Positions 51,672 through 59,842 of a DNA stretch of 64,000 nucleotides are shown piece after piece. The DNA is from Oricola nitratireducens (GTDB taxonomy: Bacteria > Pseudomonadota > Alphaproteobacteria > Rhizobiales > Rhizobiaceae). Both the position numbers and the translations under genes were made by a program. Position 1 is the stretch's first letter, and each line of letters opens with the position of its first letter. Location: assembly GCF_014904745.1 (NCBI RefSeq), contig NZ_JACZCS010000023.1:62001-126000 (forward strand), given 5' to 3'. The notes below the pieces were generated by a model that saw only the letters and a list, made by a program, of their open reading frames with translations, was not told where the DNA came from and did not search any database.

Positions 51672-53551
51672 TGCGGAACGCCTCTCGGGGGTGTGTTGGC
51701 GACAATATCGGTGATGAGTTTGGCGGCTTCGTCGCCGTATGTGGTCCAGAGGCTGTCGAGCAACGCCGGCCGCGCGATGGCCATGATGCGCGACATCGCC
51801 ACGCCGCGGACCCTCAGATATTCCCAGCCTTGGCGCATCAACGGAAACGGCGGCACCACGGGCACGCCATTCCGGCTGCGTCCGTCCGGATCGAGACGCC
51901 CGGCGAGCAGTCCGATGTCGAAGATCTCGGCGCCGAGCGAATCGAGTATGATATCGTGTACCGAGCGAACGCCGTCCTCCATGAAGCCGGTTGCGTAAGC
52001 GTAGGCGGCGAAGATGCCGAGGGTCGGATCGAATCCCTTGCCCATGCGGACCCGGCCGGCGAAGCTGCGCGCCGCCGCCTCCCGCTCCTCGCGCGATCCT
52101 TCAAAGACGAGCGCGCCCTGCCGCGTCGCTTCGGCCGCGAGCCCGCGCAGGAACGCCAACCGGTCGACCTCGTTCAGATATTCGAAGAAAAGATAGTTTG
52201 ATTGCGCCGGATTGAAGCGCAGGTCGATGACGCCTTGTGGCCCGACTGTCACGTGTGTCCCGAAATCCTTCAGGATGGGAAGAACCGTCCCGCGACCATC
52301 CTCGAAGAGCACCGCCGCATGCGCAGCCCGCTGGCCATCGGGCATGTAGGCGCGCCAGTTGTCGGCGCCCGGCACTTCGGGCGCCCTGCCCGTATCGATC
52401 CCCCATGCCCCGACCTGTGCGACCTTGGCTCCGTAGACGACGAACCCGGTATCCTCCACTTCCACGTCCTTGCGCTGGAAATCGACCGACTGGAAGACGA
52501 GTTCGCCGGCCTTGCGTGCCGCCGGGGACATGTCACCGGTAACGACAAACAGCTCTCCCGCCGCCCTGGTACCGGTCACGATGTCCTGCACCGCCTTCTG
52601 CACCGCATCGGGCACGGCGATGTCCGACGGTTCGGGCCCTCTTGGCGGCGGAGCGGGACCGTCGTCCGCCACATGGAGCTGGCCGACGAATGTCGGGATG
52701 TCGGAGGTGATGCGCGCTTCGGGATATTGCGTCAACCGGATCGAATGGTCCTGCGCCCGCGCGCTGACTTCGCGAAACAGGAAGTCGCGCATTTTCCGGT
52801 TCGGAATCACGGTCACGCCATTGTCGAAGCGATAGACCATGTCGTCCGTGGGCCGGGTGAACGCCTTGAGGAAGGCGGCCGTGTAGATGCCTTCATGCTG
52901 CGGAACGCTCTCGCTGACGGGAAGTTCGTAGGAATCAGCACCGGGCCTCGTGCCGAAGAAGACGTCGACGTCGGTGCGGCGATCCGGCGTCCGCCCGGCG
53001 GGGAAGATCTTGCGTCCCGTCACCTGGCTGGTTCCGAGGTCGCTAGCGAGAGACCTGCAGGCATCCGATATCATGACGACGTTGGGAATGTTCGACTGGT
53101 AGGCAAGTTCGGTGCTTTCGAGCACCGATACGGCTTCCGCCGTGTCGTAAGGCGCGTTCGACAGCATCCAGATCTCGGTCGTGCCGCTCAGGAAGCCGTG
53201 CCCCGAGAAGTAAATGACGAGCTGGTCCAGACCGGCCGGATCGTCGACGAAACCGGCGACGGCATCGAAGAGATCCGAGCCTCTGACAGGACCACCGCTA
53301 TCGGTGAACAGTCGCGTATCGAAACCTTCGCCGCGCAGAAAGGCAGACATTTCCTCGGCGCCTGAAACGGCAGCTCTGAGGTGAGGAAGATGCGGGTAGG
53401 AGTCGATGCCAATAACTACAGCCGCCCGCCGCAACCTGCTGATATCGAATGTGCCCTGCGCATGAAGGTGCCTAGTGGCAAGGCTTCCGAACAAGGTCAT
53501 ACCCCCCACCAATACGTGTCGCCGTCCTACGCGTTTCGATAGGTGACCCAT
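51668..53551 (-). CDS. Exported caspase-family (C14) protease-like protein
   Basis: A 627-residue protein. A twin-arginine type leader (RR at 10-11, hydrophobic core, end near AQG at 33) precedes a caspase-like domain (about 40-280) with catalytic His118 in SGHG and Cys165 in ISDACRS, the normal dyad spacing. A Pro-rich hinge follows near 300, then about 300 residues I do not recognise, including an AAYAYATG segment. The ATG at 53551 gives the clean leader; a TTG ten codons upstream is an alternative. A sigma-70-like promoter lies just upstream. It is coupled to the hydrolase gene. Confidence 0.78.
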   Translation of the reverse strand: MGHLSKRVGRRHVLVGGMTLFGSLATRHLHAQGTFDISRLRRAAVVIGIDSYPHLPHLRAAVSGAEEMSAFLRGEGFDTRLFTDSGGPVRGSDLFDAVAGFVDDPAGLDQLVIYFSGHGFLSGTTEIWMLSNAPYDTAEAVSVLESTELAYQSNIPNVVMISDACRSLASDLGTSQVTGRKIFPAGRTPDRRTDVDVFFGTRPGADSYELPVSESVPQHEGIYTAAFLKAFTRPTDDMVYRFDNGVTVIPNRKMRDFLFREVSARAQDHSIRLTQYPEARITSDIPTFVGQLHVADDGPAPPPRGPEPSDIAVPDAVQKAVQDIVTGTRAAGELFVVTGDMSPAARKAGELVFQSVDFQRKDVEVEDTGFVVYGAKVAQVGAWGIDTGRAPEVPGADNWRAYMPDGQRAAHAAVLFEDGRGTVLPILKDFGTHVTVGPQGVIDLRFNPAQSNYLFFEYLNEVDRLAFLRGLAAEATRQGALVFEGSREEREAAARSFAGRVRMGKGFDPTLGIFAAYAYATGFMEDGVRSVHDIILDSLGAEIFDIGLLAGRLDPDGRSRNGVPVVPPFPLMRQGWEYLRVRGVAMSRIMAIARPALLDSLWTTYGDEAAKLITDIVANTPPRGVPQ

Positions 53552-53586
53552 GTCAATATTGCCAAGCCGTAATGCAGTCAAAATTA

Positions 53587-53615
53587 ACTATACCACAATT
53601 GACTATGCTCGCCAA
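53587..53615 (-). promoter_or_regulatory. Promoter of the caspase/hydrolase operon
   Basis: On the minus strand TTGGCG (53610-53615) and TATAGT (53587-53592) are separated by exactly 17 bases, leaving a leader of about 30 bases before the ATG at 53551. It sits in a markedly AT-rich stretch (about 53570-53770) unlike the GC-rich surroundings. The remaining gap to 53973 shows no gene I can support. Confidence 0.55.
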
Positions 53616-53973
53616 CACAATAGATTTTCCGTTGACAGCAGACACAGTCTATTTTTCTGATGGTGGAATTTGGCTTGCTTTGAGTATTCATTCAGATATT
53701 GACCGGATGCGTTCAGGATATGGCGCATCATTTATATCGGGAGCTGCGCAAAGCATACGTCTTCTTTAATGGTACGCAAAGCCGCCGTTCGGCAACCATT
53801 TCCTCGCCGTCTGCCTCGGGCCGCGAATGCCCATTCAGCACGCTCCACACGCCGCCCAAGCGTTGGATAACCGCGTCCCCTCCCAATATCCCTTTCCCTT
53901 CGATCTCAACACCTTCCCCGCACCGCGCCCAAATTCTTGTCCACCGCCCGAAACCCGCTCCCATACTGCCCGC

Positions 53974-54810
53974 ATGGACCGCGACACGGACAATTGGTGG
54001 GAACTCGCTGTCGCGCGCAACCGCGCGGCGCTGACGCCGATCGTCACGGTGCTGTTCCTCATGGCGGGGCTGGACGAGGGCGGGGCGGCGACGCTGCCGC
54101 GCCGGGTCTTTCGCCGCATCCTCAAGGTGCTGCGTCCGGCCGAAACGGCGCTGCGCCGCCTGATCATGATCGCGGCGCACGGCATCGCGGTGACGGTGCG
54201 CGCGCCGGCCGCGCCGAAATATGTGCCGTGGTGGGCCGTCAGGCGGCGCGCGCGGGCAAAGGCCGCGAAGGCCGCGCCTGCCGAAACCGGCCGGCGCGCG
54301 GCGCCGCCGCCGGTGGTCGCCGCGATGCGTCCGGGCGCAGCGAAACCGAGGCCGGTCCCGGCGCACGAGATCTGCCGCCGCTTCGGGCTCGCCTGGGCCG
54401 GGCCGTTGCCCGAACCGGAAACGTCCGCCGCCCGCGTCCCGGCCTTCCGGCTGTTCGATCCGCTGAAGCGGTTCGCGTTCGAACCGGAGCCTGCGCCCGC
54501 GCCGCCGGGGCGTTTCGATCCCGCGCCGGACAGCGAGATCGGCGCCAAGCGGATCTGCCGCCGTGTCGCGGCGCTGAAGGCCGCGCTCGACGACATCGGC
54601 GGCGAGGCGATCCGGCTTGCGCGCATGCGGGCGCGCGCAAACCAGGCGTGGCTGTCCGGCCGCCATGTCCGCGGTCTGCGCTCGTCGCCGGTGCGCGCCG
54701 GCTGGCCGCCCGGCTGGCGCAAGCGGCCGGTCCACGCGATCGACGACATCCTGCGCGAATGCGACACGCTGGCGCGCAATCTGCCGGCAAAAGATCCCGA
54801 CACGTCGTGA
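53974..54810 (+). CDS. Pro/Ala/Arg-rich conserved hypothetical protein
   Basis: A 278-residue protein with no recognised domain. It begins MDRDTDNWWELAVARNRAAL, has a moderately hydrophobic stretch near residues 20-35, and then long low-complexity Ala/Pro/Arg segments (about 75-180). The C-terminal part contains RRVAALKAALDDIGGEAIRLARMRARA, probably helical. The ATG at 53974 is chosen because the upstream extension is Pro-rich and lacks a ribosome site. Its codon use fits the GC-rich neighbours. It may be a lineage-specific rhizobial protein; function unknown. Confidence 0.55.
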   Translation: MDRDTDNWWELAVARNRAALTPIVTVLFLMAGLDEGGAATLPRRVFRRILKVLRPAETALRRLIMIAAHGIAVTVRAPAAPKYVPWWAVRRRARAKAAKAAPAETGRRAAPPPVVAAMRPGAAKPRPVPAHEICRRFGLAWAGPLPEPETSAARVPAFRLFDPLKRFAFEPEPAPAPPGRFDPAPDSEIGAKRICRRVAALKAALDDIGGEAIRLARMRARANQAWLSGRHVRGLRSSPVRAGWPPGWRKRPVHAIDDILRECDTLARNLPAKDPDTS

Positions 54811-54840
54811 CCGCCGCGTATCCCGCGCCGGCCGCGCAAC

Positions 54841-54865
54841 CCTTCTCCGCCCGCGCGGGGGAGGG
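54841..54865. repeat. Short GC-rich palindromic element
   Basis: CTTCTCCGCCCGCGCGGGGGAG forms an imperfect hairpin between the unknown protein gene and the convergent cupin gene. It resembles the small intergenic palindromes scattered in rhizobial genomes, but only one copy was noticed here, so the repeat status is unproved; it could equally be a transcription-end hairpin. Confidence 0.3.
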
Positions 54866-54896
54866 CGGCCGCATGCGCGGGTGGGGCCCGCAAGCG

Positions 54897-55580
54897 TTAT
54901 TTTTTGCGCGCGCGGGTGAATTTCATGGTGTGGCCGGCAATCGCGTCGGCCGCGCCGGTCCACGCATAGGCGAGCAGGGCCGGCTCGTGCAGCGAGGTGC
55001 GGATCGTGTGGGTCGTGCCGGCGGCGTTGAAGATCATCGATGGCGGGCGGAAGACGCCGAGATCGTTTTCGGAGACGGCGCCCGACAGGACGATATAGCT
55101 CTCGGTAATGCCGTCGTGGCGATGCGAGGGATAGACGCATCCCGGCGCGAACAGCACGAAACCCAGGACGAGTTCGGCGCAATCGACGAAGCCGCCGGGG
55201 CCGAGAATGTCGGCATAGGCATATTTGCGCGCCAGCGCGGCGGGCAGCTTCTCGTAGCCATATTCCCAGCGCAGCCGCGGCGCCAGCTTGGCGGTCGCGC
55301 GCACGAAGATCTCGGTCGGTTCGCGCACGCCATTGTCGAGGGCGCGGCCGAGATGCCGCGTGGCGGGCAGGCTTGCCGGCTCCGGCATGCGCGTCTGCGG
55401 CCCGGCTTTGAGGATCTTCGCCAGCCGCTCGCGAACCATGCGCATATGCGCGCGGATCGGGGCGCTGCCGCCGGTCGGCGCGTAGCGATAGGCGGTTTCG
55501 AACTCCCGCAGGAGATAGAACAGGTCGATATCGTCGGCGAGATGCGGCGCGGCCGGCATCTGGTCCTGGGTCGTCTGCAT
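54897..55580 (-). CDS. Cupin DMSP-lyase-like protein (DddQ/DddL superfamily)
   Basis: A 227-residue protein: helical N-terminal half, then a single cupin barrel. Cupin motif 1 is at 147-166 with metal ligands H153, H155 and E160 and the nearby Y162, and motif 2 ends with H191. The H-x-H-x4-E-x-Y pattern and the long helical N-terminus match the cupin DMSP lyase-like superfamily, in which some members cleave DMSP to DMS and acrylate while others have different substrates. The ATG at 55580 has AGGAGG upstream. The dddP gene in the same window supports the idea; activity itself is an inference. Confidence 0.6.
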   Translation of the reverse strand: MQTTQDQMPAAPHLADDIDLFYLLREFETAYRYAPTGGSAPIRAHMRMVRERLAKILKAGPQTRMPEPASLPATRHLGRALDNGVREPTEIFVRATAKLAPRLRWEYGYEKLPAALARKYAYADILGPGGFVDCAELVLGFVLFAPGCVYPSHRHDGITESYIVLSGAVSENDLGVFRPPSMIFNAAGTTHTIRTSLHEPALLAYAWTGAADAIAGHTMKFTRARKK

Positions 55581-55674
55581 GGGGCCTCCTGAACCCAAAG
55601 AGTTGTCACGGTCACATTATTGCCCGTGACGCGTCAGTATCCTTGACCTATACCGCGTCGCGGAGCAAACCATC

Positions 55675-56373
55675 ATGAACGCGAAACGGGAAATCGCCGA
55701 CGGAATCAGATCGGCCATGCCGGTCATTTTCGCCGCGGCGCCGTTCGGCCTGCTGTTCGGCGCGCTCGCCATCGACAACGGTTTCAGCGTGTTCGAGGCG
55801 GTGCTGATGAGCGCGACCGTCTATGCCGGCGCCAGCCAGATGGTCGGGATCAACCTGTTCGGCGACCATATTGCGCCGTGGCTGATCGTCCTGTCGATCT
55901 TCGCGGTCAATTTCCGCCATGTGCTCTATTCCGCGGTCGTCGGCCGGCATGTCGGCCACTGGTCGAAGCTGCAGCGCTATTTCGGCTTCTTCTTCCTGAT
56001 CGATCCGCAATTCGCCGAGGCAGAAAAGCGCGCGGAGGACGGCAAGACCGTAACCTTCCTCTGGTACATGAGCACCGCGACCGCGATCTATGCGTCATGG
56101 ATTCTGGAAGGCTGGCTCGGCGCGGTCTTCGGCAAGCTGGTGGCCAACCCCGCCGATTACGGCGTCGATTTTCTGCTGCCGGTCTATTTCCTCGGCCTGG
56201 TGATGGGCTTTCGCAAGCGCCCCAGCTGGTTGCCGGTTGTGGCGGTCAGCGCAGTGGCCTCGATCGGCGCCTATGTTCTGGTCGGCTCGCCCTGGCATGT
56301 CTCGCTGGGTGCGCTCGCCGGCGTGCTGGCGGCGGCCGCAATCGGCGGCGAACCGGCGGAAGCGGCGGAGTAG
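55675..56373 (+). CDS. azlC: AzlC-family branched-chain amino acid exporter subunit
   Basis: A 232-residue membrane protein with seven to eight helices, the large subunit of AzlCD/BrnFE-type exporters of branched-chain amino acids. The N-terminal GIRSAMPVIFAAAPFGLLFG and the ATVYAGASQMVGINL segment are characteristic. The small subunit azlD starts three bases after its stop. The actual substrate is not proven by sequence. Confidence 0.93.
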   Translation: MNAKREIADGIRSAMPVIFAAAPFGLLFGALAIDNGFSVFEAVLMSATVYAGASQMVGINLFGDHIAPWLIVLSIFAVNFRHVLYSAVVGRHVGHWSKLQRYFGFFFLIDPQFAEAEKRAEDGKTVTFLWYMSTATAIYASWILEGWLGAVFGKLVANPADYGVDFLLPVYFLGLVMGFRKRPSWLPVVAVSAVASIGAYVLVGSPWHVSLGALAGVLAAAAIGGEPAEAAE

Positions 56374-56376
56374 GAC

Positions 56377-56679
56377 ATGGAACTCTCGACGACGACATGG
56401 ATCATTCTGGCGGGCGCCTTCGCGACCTATCTGACGCGGATCGGCGGGCACCTGGTGCTGTCGCGTTTCAAGACGATCCATCCGCGCGTCAATGCGGGGC
56501 TGAACGCGGTTCCCGCCGCCGTCCTGACGACGCTGGTCGCGCCGGCGGCGGTGTTCACGGGGCCGGCGGAGACGGCGACGATCATCGTCGCCTTCGTCGC
56601 GGCCTTCTATCTGCCGATGATGGCCGTCTTCGTGCTGGGCTGGATCGCGGTCCTTGCCTTCAGAGCCCTCATCGGCTGA
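56377..56679 (+). CDS. azlD: AzlD-family exporter small subunit
   Basis: A 100-residue protein with three to four helices that pairs with AzlC. It has the TYLTRIGG segment near residue 17 and NAVPAAVLTTLVAP near 43, both typical of AzlD. It follows azlC by three bases, and its last 11 bases overlap the end of the convergent aminopeptidase gene. Confidence 0.92.
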   Translation: MELSTTTWIILAGAFATYLTRIGGHLVLSRFKTIHPRVNAGLNAVPAAVLTTLVAPAAVFTGPAETATIIVAFVAAFYLPMMAVFVLGWIAVLAFRALIG

Positions 56680-58504
56680 GTTCGGCCGTCATCTTCTCCA
56701 GCCATGCGAGCACGTTCCCGTCCTCGACCAGCGGCGAAACCTCCTCGCGCACGCGGGCGTGATAGGCGTTGAGCCAGTCGAGTTCGGCGTCGGCCAGCAG
56801 CGAGACGTCGATCAGGCGGCGGTCGATCGGGCACAGCGTCAGCGTCTCGAAGGAATGCATCGCGATCTCGCCGCCTTCCGGGACATCGACCGGGCGCACC
56901 AGAACGAGGTTCTCGATGCGGATGCCGTGCGATCCCGCCTTGTAGTAACCGGGCTCGTTGGAAACAATCATGCCGGGCAGCAGCGCCTGCATGCCGCGCC
57001 GGGAAATGTTTTGCGGCCCCTCATGGACGCCGAGGAAGGAGCCGACGCCATGGCCGGTGCCGTGGGCATAGTCGAGGCCGGCCTGCCAGAGCGCGTTGCG
57101 CGCCAGCACGTCGATGTCGACGCCGCGCGTGCCGGCCGGAAAACGCGCCACCGAAATCGCGATCATGCCCTTCAGCACCAGCGTGAAGTGGCGGCGGTAT
57201 TCGTCCGTCGGTTTATCGATCGGGATGACGCGGGTGATGTCGGTGGTGCCGTCGTGATATTGCGCGCCGGAATCGACCAGCAGCAAATCGCCGGCATCGA
57301 CCTTGCGGTTGGTCTTCTCCGTCACCCGGTAGTGGACGACGGCGCCGTTCGGGCCCGCGCCGCAGATCGTGTCGAAGGAAATCTCGGCCAGCGGCATGGA
57401 AAGACGCTCGCCGGTCTCGCGGCGGAATTCCTCCAGCGCGGTGACGACGGCGATCTCGTCGAGCGAGCCCGGCTGCTGCGCGTCGAGCCAGGCGAGAAAG
57501 GCGGCGAGGGCGGCGCCGTCGCGGCGCTGGGCGTTGCGGGCGCCCTGCTGCTCGGCGGCGTTCTTGCGCGCGCGGGGCAGGCGGACGGGATCCGCCTCTT
57601 CGACAAGGTGCGCGCCGGCTCCCGTCAATTCGTCGGCGATCCGGCGGGCGGTCAGCGTCGGGTCGATCATCACCTTCGTTCCGGCCTTCCCGAGTTCGCG
57701 CAATCCGTCGTCGAATTCGGACGGCGGGCGCAGGCCGGCGAGCTGGGTGAGATAGGCTTCGGTTTTGACCGGCAGCTTGCGATTGTCGATGAACAGCGTC
57801 GGCTCGCCTTTTACCGGCAGGATGGCGAAGGCCAGCGCCAGCGGCGTGTGGGCGACATCGGCGCCGCGAATGTTGAACAGCCAGCAGATCGAGGCCGGGT
57901 CGGTGACGACGAGTGCTTCTGCGCCCTTGTCGTCCACGGCGTCGGCGATGCGGCCGATCTTGTCGCGCGGCGTCTCGCCTGCGAATTCGAACGGATGGAT
58001 GGCGACCGGCTCGAGCGGCGGGGGCGGCAGGTCGTTGCGGATGGCGTCGACGAGGTTGCGGTCGACGGCGACGAGTTCCGCCTTGTTGCCCGAGCAGGCC
58101 TTGGCAAGCCGTTTCGCATCGTCGACGGTGTGCAGCCAGGGATCGAAGCCGATGCGCATGCCGGTTTTGATGTTTTCGGCCAGCCACTCGTGCGGCGGGG
58201 TCGCCATCATGTCCTGCGGCGTGAAGACGGTCGGGTCGGTCTGCGAACGGACCTGCAGCGTGTAGCGGCCGTCCGTGAAGACATGCGCGGTCTCGGCGAG
58301 GATGATCGCACTGCCGGCGGACCCGGTGAAACCGGTCAGCCAGGCAAGGCGCTCGGCGCGCTCGGGAAGATATTCGTTCTGGTGCTCGTCGGCATGCGGG
58401 ACGATAAAGGCGTCGAGCTTTTCTTCGCGCATGCGGGCGCGCAGCGCTGCGACCCGCGCCTTGCCTGCGGAGGGATCACTCTTTTCGGAAAATTGCTGGA
58501 ACAT
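56669..58504 (-). CDS. Xaa-Pro aminopeptidase (M24B, AMPP2-like)
   Basis: A 611-residue three-domain aminopeptidase that removes N-terminal residues before proline. Two creatinase-like N-terminal domains precede the M24 catalytic domain, whose metal ligands are visible as VDSGAQYHDGTTDITR (two Asp), GTGHGVGSFLGVHEGP (His), SNEPGYY (Glu) and GIRIENLV (Glu). The length matches the 600-residue eukaryote-like class. The ATG at 58504 follows GAAGG; a 20-residue extension is possible. It should be cytosolic. Confidence 0.93.
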   Translation of the reverse strand: MFQQFSEKSDPSAGKARVAALRARMREEKLDAFIVPHADEHQNEYLPERAERLAWLTGFTGSAGSAIILAETAHVFTDGRYTLQVRSQTDPTVFTPQDMMATPPHEWLAENIKTGMRIGFDPWLHTVDDAKRLAKACSGNKAELVAVDRNLVDAIRNDLPPPPLEPVAIHPFEFAGETPRDKIGRIADAVDDKGAEALVVTDPASICWLFNIRGADVAHTPLALAFAILPVKGEPTLFIDNRKLPVKTEAYLTQLAGLRPPSEFDDGLRELGKAGTKVMIDPTLTARRIADELTGAGAHLVEEADPVRLPRARKNAAEQQGARNAQRRDGAALAAFLAWLDAQQPGSLDEIAVVTALEEFRRETGERLSMPLAEISFDTICGAGPNGAVVHYRVTEKTNRKVDAGDLLLVDSGAQYHDGTTDITRVIPIDKPTDEYRRHFTLVLKGMIAISVARFPAGTRGVDIDVLARNALWQAGLDYAHGTGHGVGSFLGVHEGPQNISRRGMQALLPGMIVSNEPGYYKAGSHGIRIENLVLVRPVDVPEGGEIAMHSFETLTLCPIDRRLIDVSLLADAELDWLNAYHARVREEVSPLVEDGNVLAWLEKMTAELSR

Positions 58505-58598
58505 GTGGGCGCCTTCGCTTCGCATTGTCGCGCGGACGTTATGCCGAGGCCCGGACCGGATCAATCCGGTGATTGGTGTTTGCTGTAGTGCACAAGTT

Positions 58599-58618
58599 TA
58601 TTTCGCATATGCGAAATA
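58599..58618. promoter_or_regulatory. 20-bp perfect palindrome, candidate operator
   Basis: TATTTCGCATATGCGAAATA reads the same on both strands. It lies in the 211-base gap between the start of the aminopeptidase gene (58504) and that of the DUF1127 gene (58716), where a dimeric regulator could act on one or both promoters. The identity of the protein is not visible. Confidence 0.6.
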
Positions 58619-58715
58619 TGCATGGCTGCCCTGCCGCTTTGGGCGTGGTCATCGGCCGTGACCGCGCTCATATTCAAGTCACCGGCACGAGCCGGTTGTA
58701 ATCAGGAGAATGAAA

Positions 58716-58901
58716 ATGACCGTCAGATCGAACAAGAGCATGCTTCACAATGCTTTCGACGCAATGGTCAACGCCCGTGCCCGCCAGGTTTCCGCTTATG
58801 TCAACGGCGCATTGTTGATGCTCGACGATGACACGCTGAAATCGCATGGCTACGACCGTTCGGAACTGCGCCGCCGCCCGACGGCCTTCTATCCGTTCTA
58901 A
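58716..58901 (+). CDS. DUF1127-type small protein
   Basis: A 61-residue basic protein. The second half, LMLDDDTLKSHGYDRSELRRRP, matches the DUF1127 pattern (L-x-D-x-x-L-x-x-x-G-x-x-R-x-x-[IL]). Small DUF1127 proteins of this kind act in RNA turnover and phosphate or stress responses in some alphaproteobacteria. AGGAG lies seven bases before the second ATG, so 58716 is preferred over 58710. A bidirectional terminator follows. Confidence 0.75.
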   Translation: MTVRSNKSMLHNAFDAMVNARARQVSAYVNGALLMLDDDTLKSHGYDRSELRRRPTAFYPF

Positions 58902-58923
58902 AGAGTTTCTTTCCGCGTTAAGC

Positions 58924-58951
58924 AAAGGGCGGCCCTTGTGGCCGCCCTTTT
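58924..58951. terminator. Bidirectional terminator between DUF1127 and prmA
   Basis: AAAGGGCGGCC (58924-58934) pairs with GGCCGCCCTTT (58940-58950) around CTTGT. A T run follows on the plus strand (TTTTGCGTTTC) and A-rich bases precede it, so it can serve both converging genes. Confidence 0.8.
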
Positions 58952-58956
58952 GCGTT

Positions 58957-59841
58957 TCAGCCGCGGTCGAGATGTATGGTGACCCATTCGTCGCGCCAGA
59001 TCGTGCGGCGGTGAAAGAGCCCCGCCGCGCGGAAGCCGGCGAGCACCATCTGGCGCTGCGTGGCGAGAATGCCCGACAGGACGACATCTCCGCCGGGCGA
59101 GAGTTCGGCGGCGATATCGGGTGCCATGCGCATCAGCGGGCGCGCCAGGATATTGGCGACGATCAGGTCGAACGGACCTTCCTCGAGGAAGGCGCGGTTC
59201 GAGAAGCCGGCCGCCGTCTCGAAACGGATCAGCCCGGCTTCGCCGTTCAGCCTCGCATTGGATTTGGCGACGCGGGTCGCGACAGGGTCGATGTCGGTCG
59301 CCAGCACCGGGCATTTGGCGAGCTTGGCAACCGCGATCGCCAGCACGCCGCTGCCGGTTCCCAGATCGAGCACGTTTTTCGGCCGGCGGGTGCGGATCAG
59401 CCGTTCCAGCATGACGAGGCATCCGGAGGTCGTGCCGTGATGACCGGTGCCGAAGGCCTGGCCGGCCTCGATTTCGATGGCGATGTCGTTGGCGCGCGCG
59501 GCGGCGCGGTCGTGGCGGCCATGGACGAGGAAACGTCCGGCGCGCACGGGCTTCAGCCCCTCCAGCGATTTCGCCACCCAGTCGATGTCCGGCAGGATCT
59601 CGCGGTCTATGCCGAGGCCGAAACCGTCGGATCCGAGGCAATCCGCCATGCGCGTCTCGATCGCCGCGATTTCATCGTCCTCGCCATCCGCGTAGAGCGA
59701 GACCTCGAATATCTGCGCCGGCTCGTCGATCTCCGTGTTGGCGAGCGCGTATCCGTCATCCTCGAATTCGCGCTCGAGGAGCTCGAAGATACGCTCCGCC
59801 TCGAGCTTTTCGGCGGAGAGATGGAGACGGGTTTGCGGCAT
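58957..59841 (-). CDS. prmA: Ribosomal protein L11 methyltransferase PrmA
   Basis: A 294-residue SAM-dependent methyltransferase that trimethylates ribosomal protein L11. The SAM motif LDLGTGSGVLAIAVAKL is near residue 160 and the post-motif ANILARPL (an NPPY-like variant of PrmA) near 225. The segment GQAFGTGHHGTT preceding it is a PrmA hallmark. The start at 59841 (MPQTRLHL) is one base after the antiporter stop at 59843, so the two are probably co-transcribed; a 17-residue extension lies inside that gene. Confidence 0.94.
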   Translation of the reverse strand: MPQTRLHLSAEKLEAERIFELLEREFEDDGYALANTEIDEPAQIFEVSLYADGEDDEIAAIETRMADCLGSDGFGLGIDREILPDIDWVAKSLEGLKPVRAGRFLVHGRHDRAAARANDIAIEIEAGQAFGTGHHGTTSGCLVMLERLIRTRRPKNVLDLGTGSGVLAIAVAKLAKCPVLATDIDPVATRVAKSNARLNGEAGLIRFETAAGFSNRAFLEEGPFDLIVANILARPLMRMAPDIAAELSPGGDVVLSGILATQRQMVLAGFRAAGLFHRRTIWRDEWVTIHLDRG

Positions 59842-59842
59842 G

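Noticed and set aside
53572-53769. 65-codon plus-strand frame in the AT-rich gap
   Set aside because: It overlaps the promoter of the caspase operon on the other strand and has no ribosome site or known motif.
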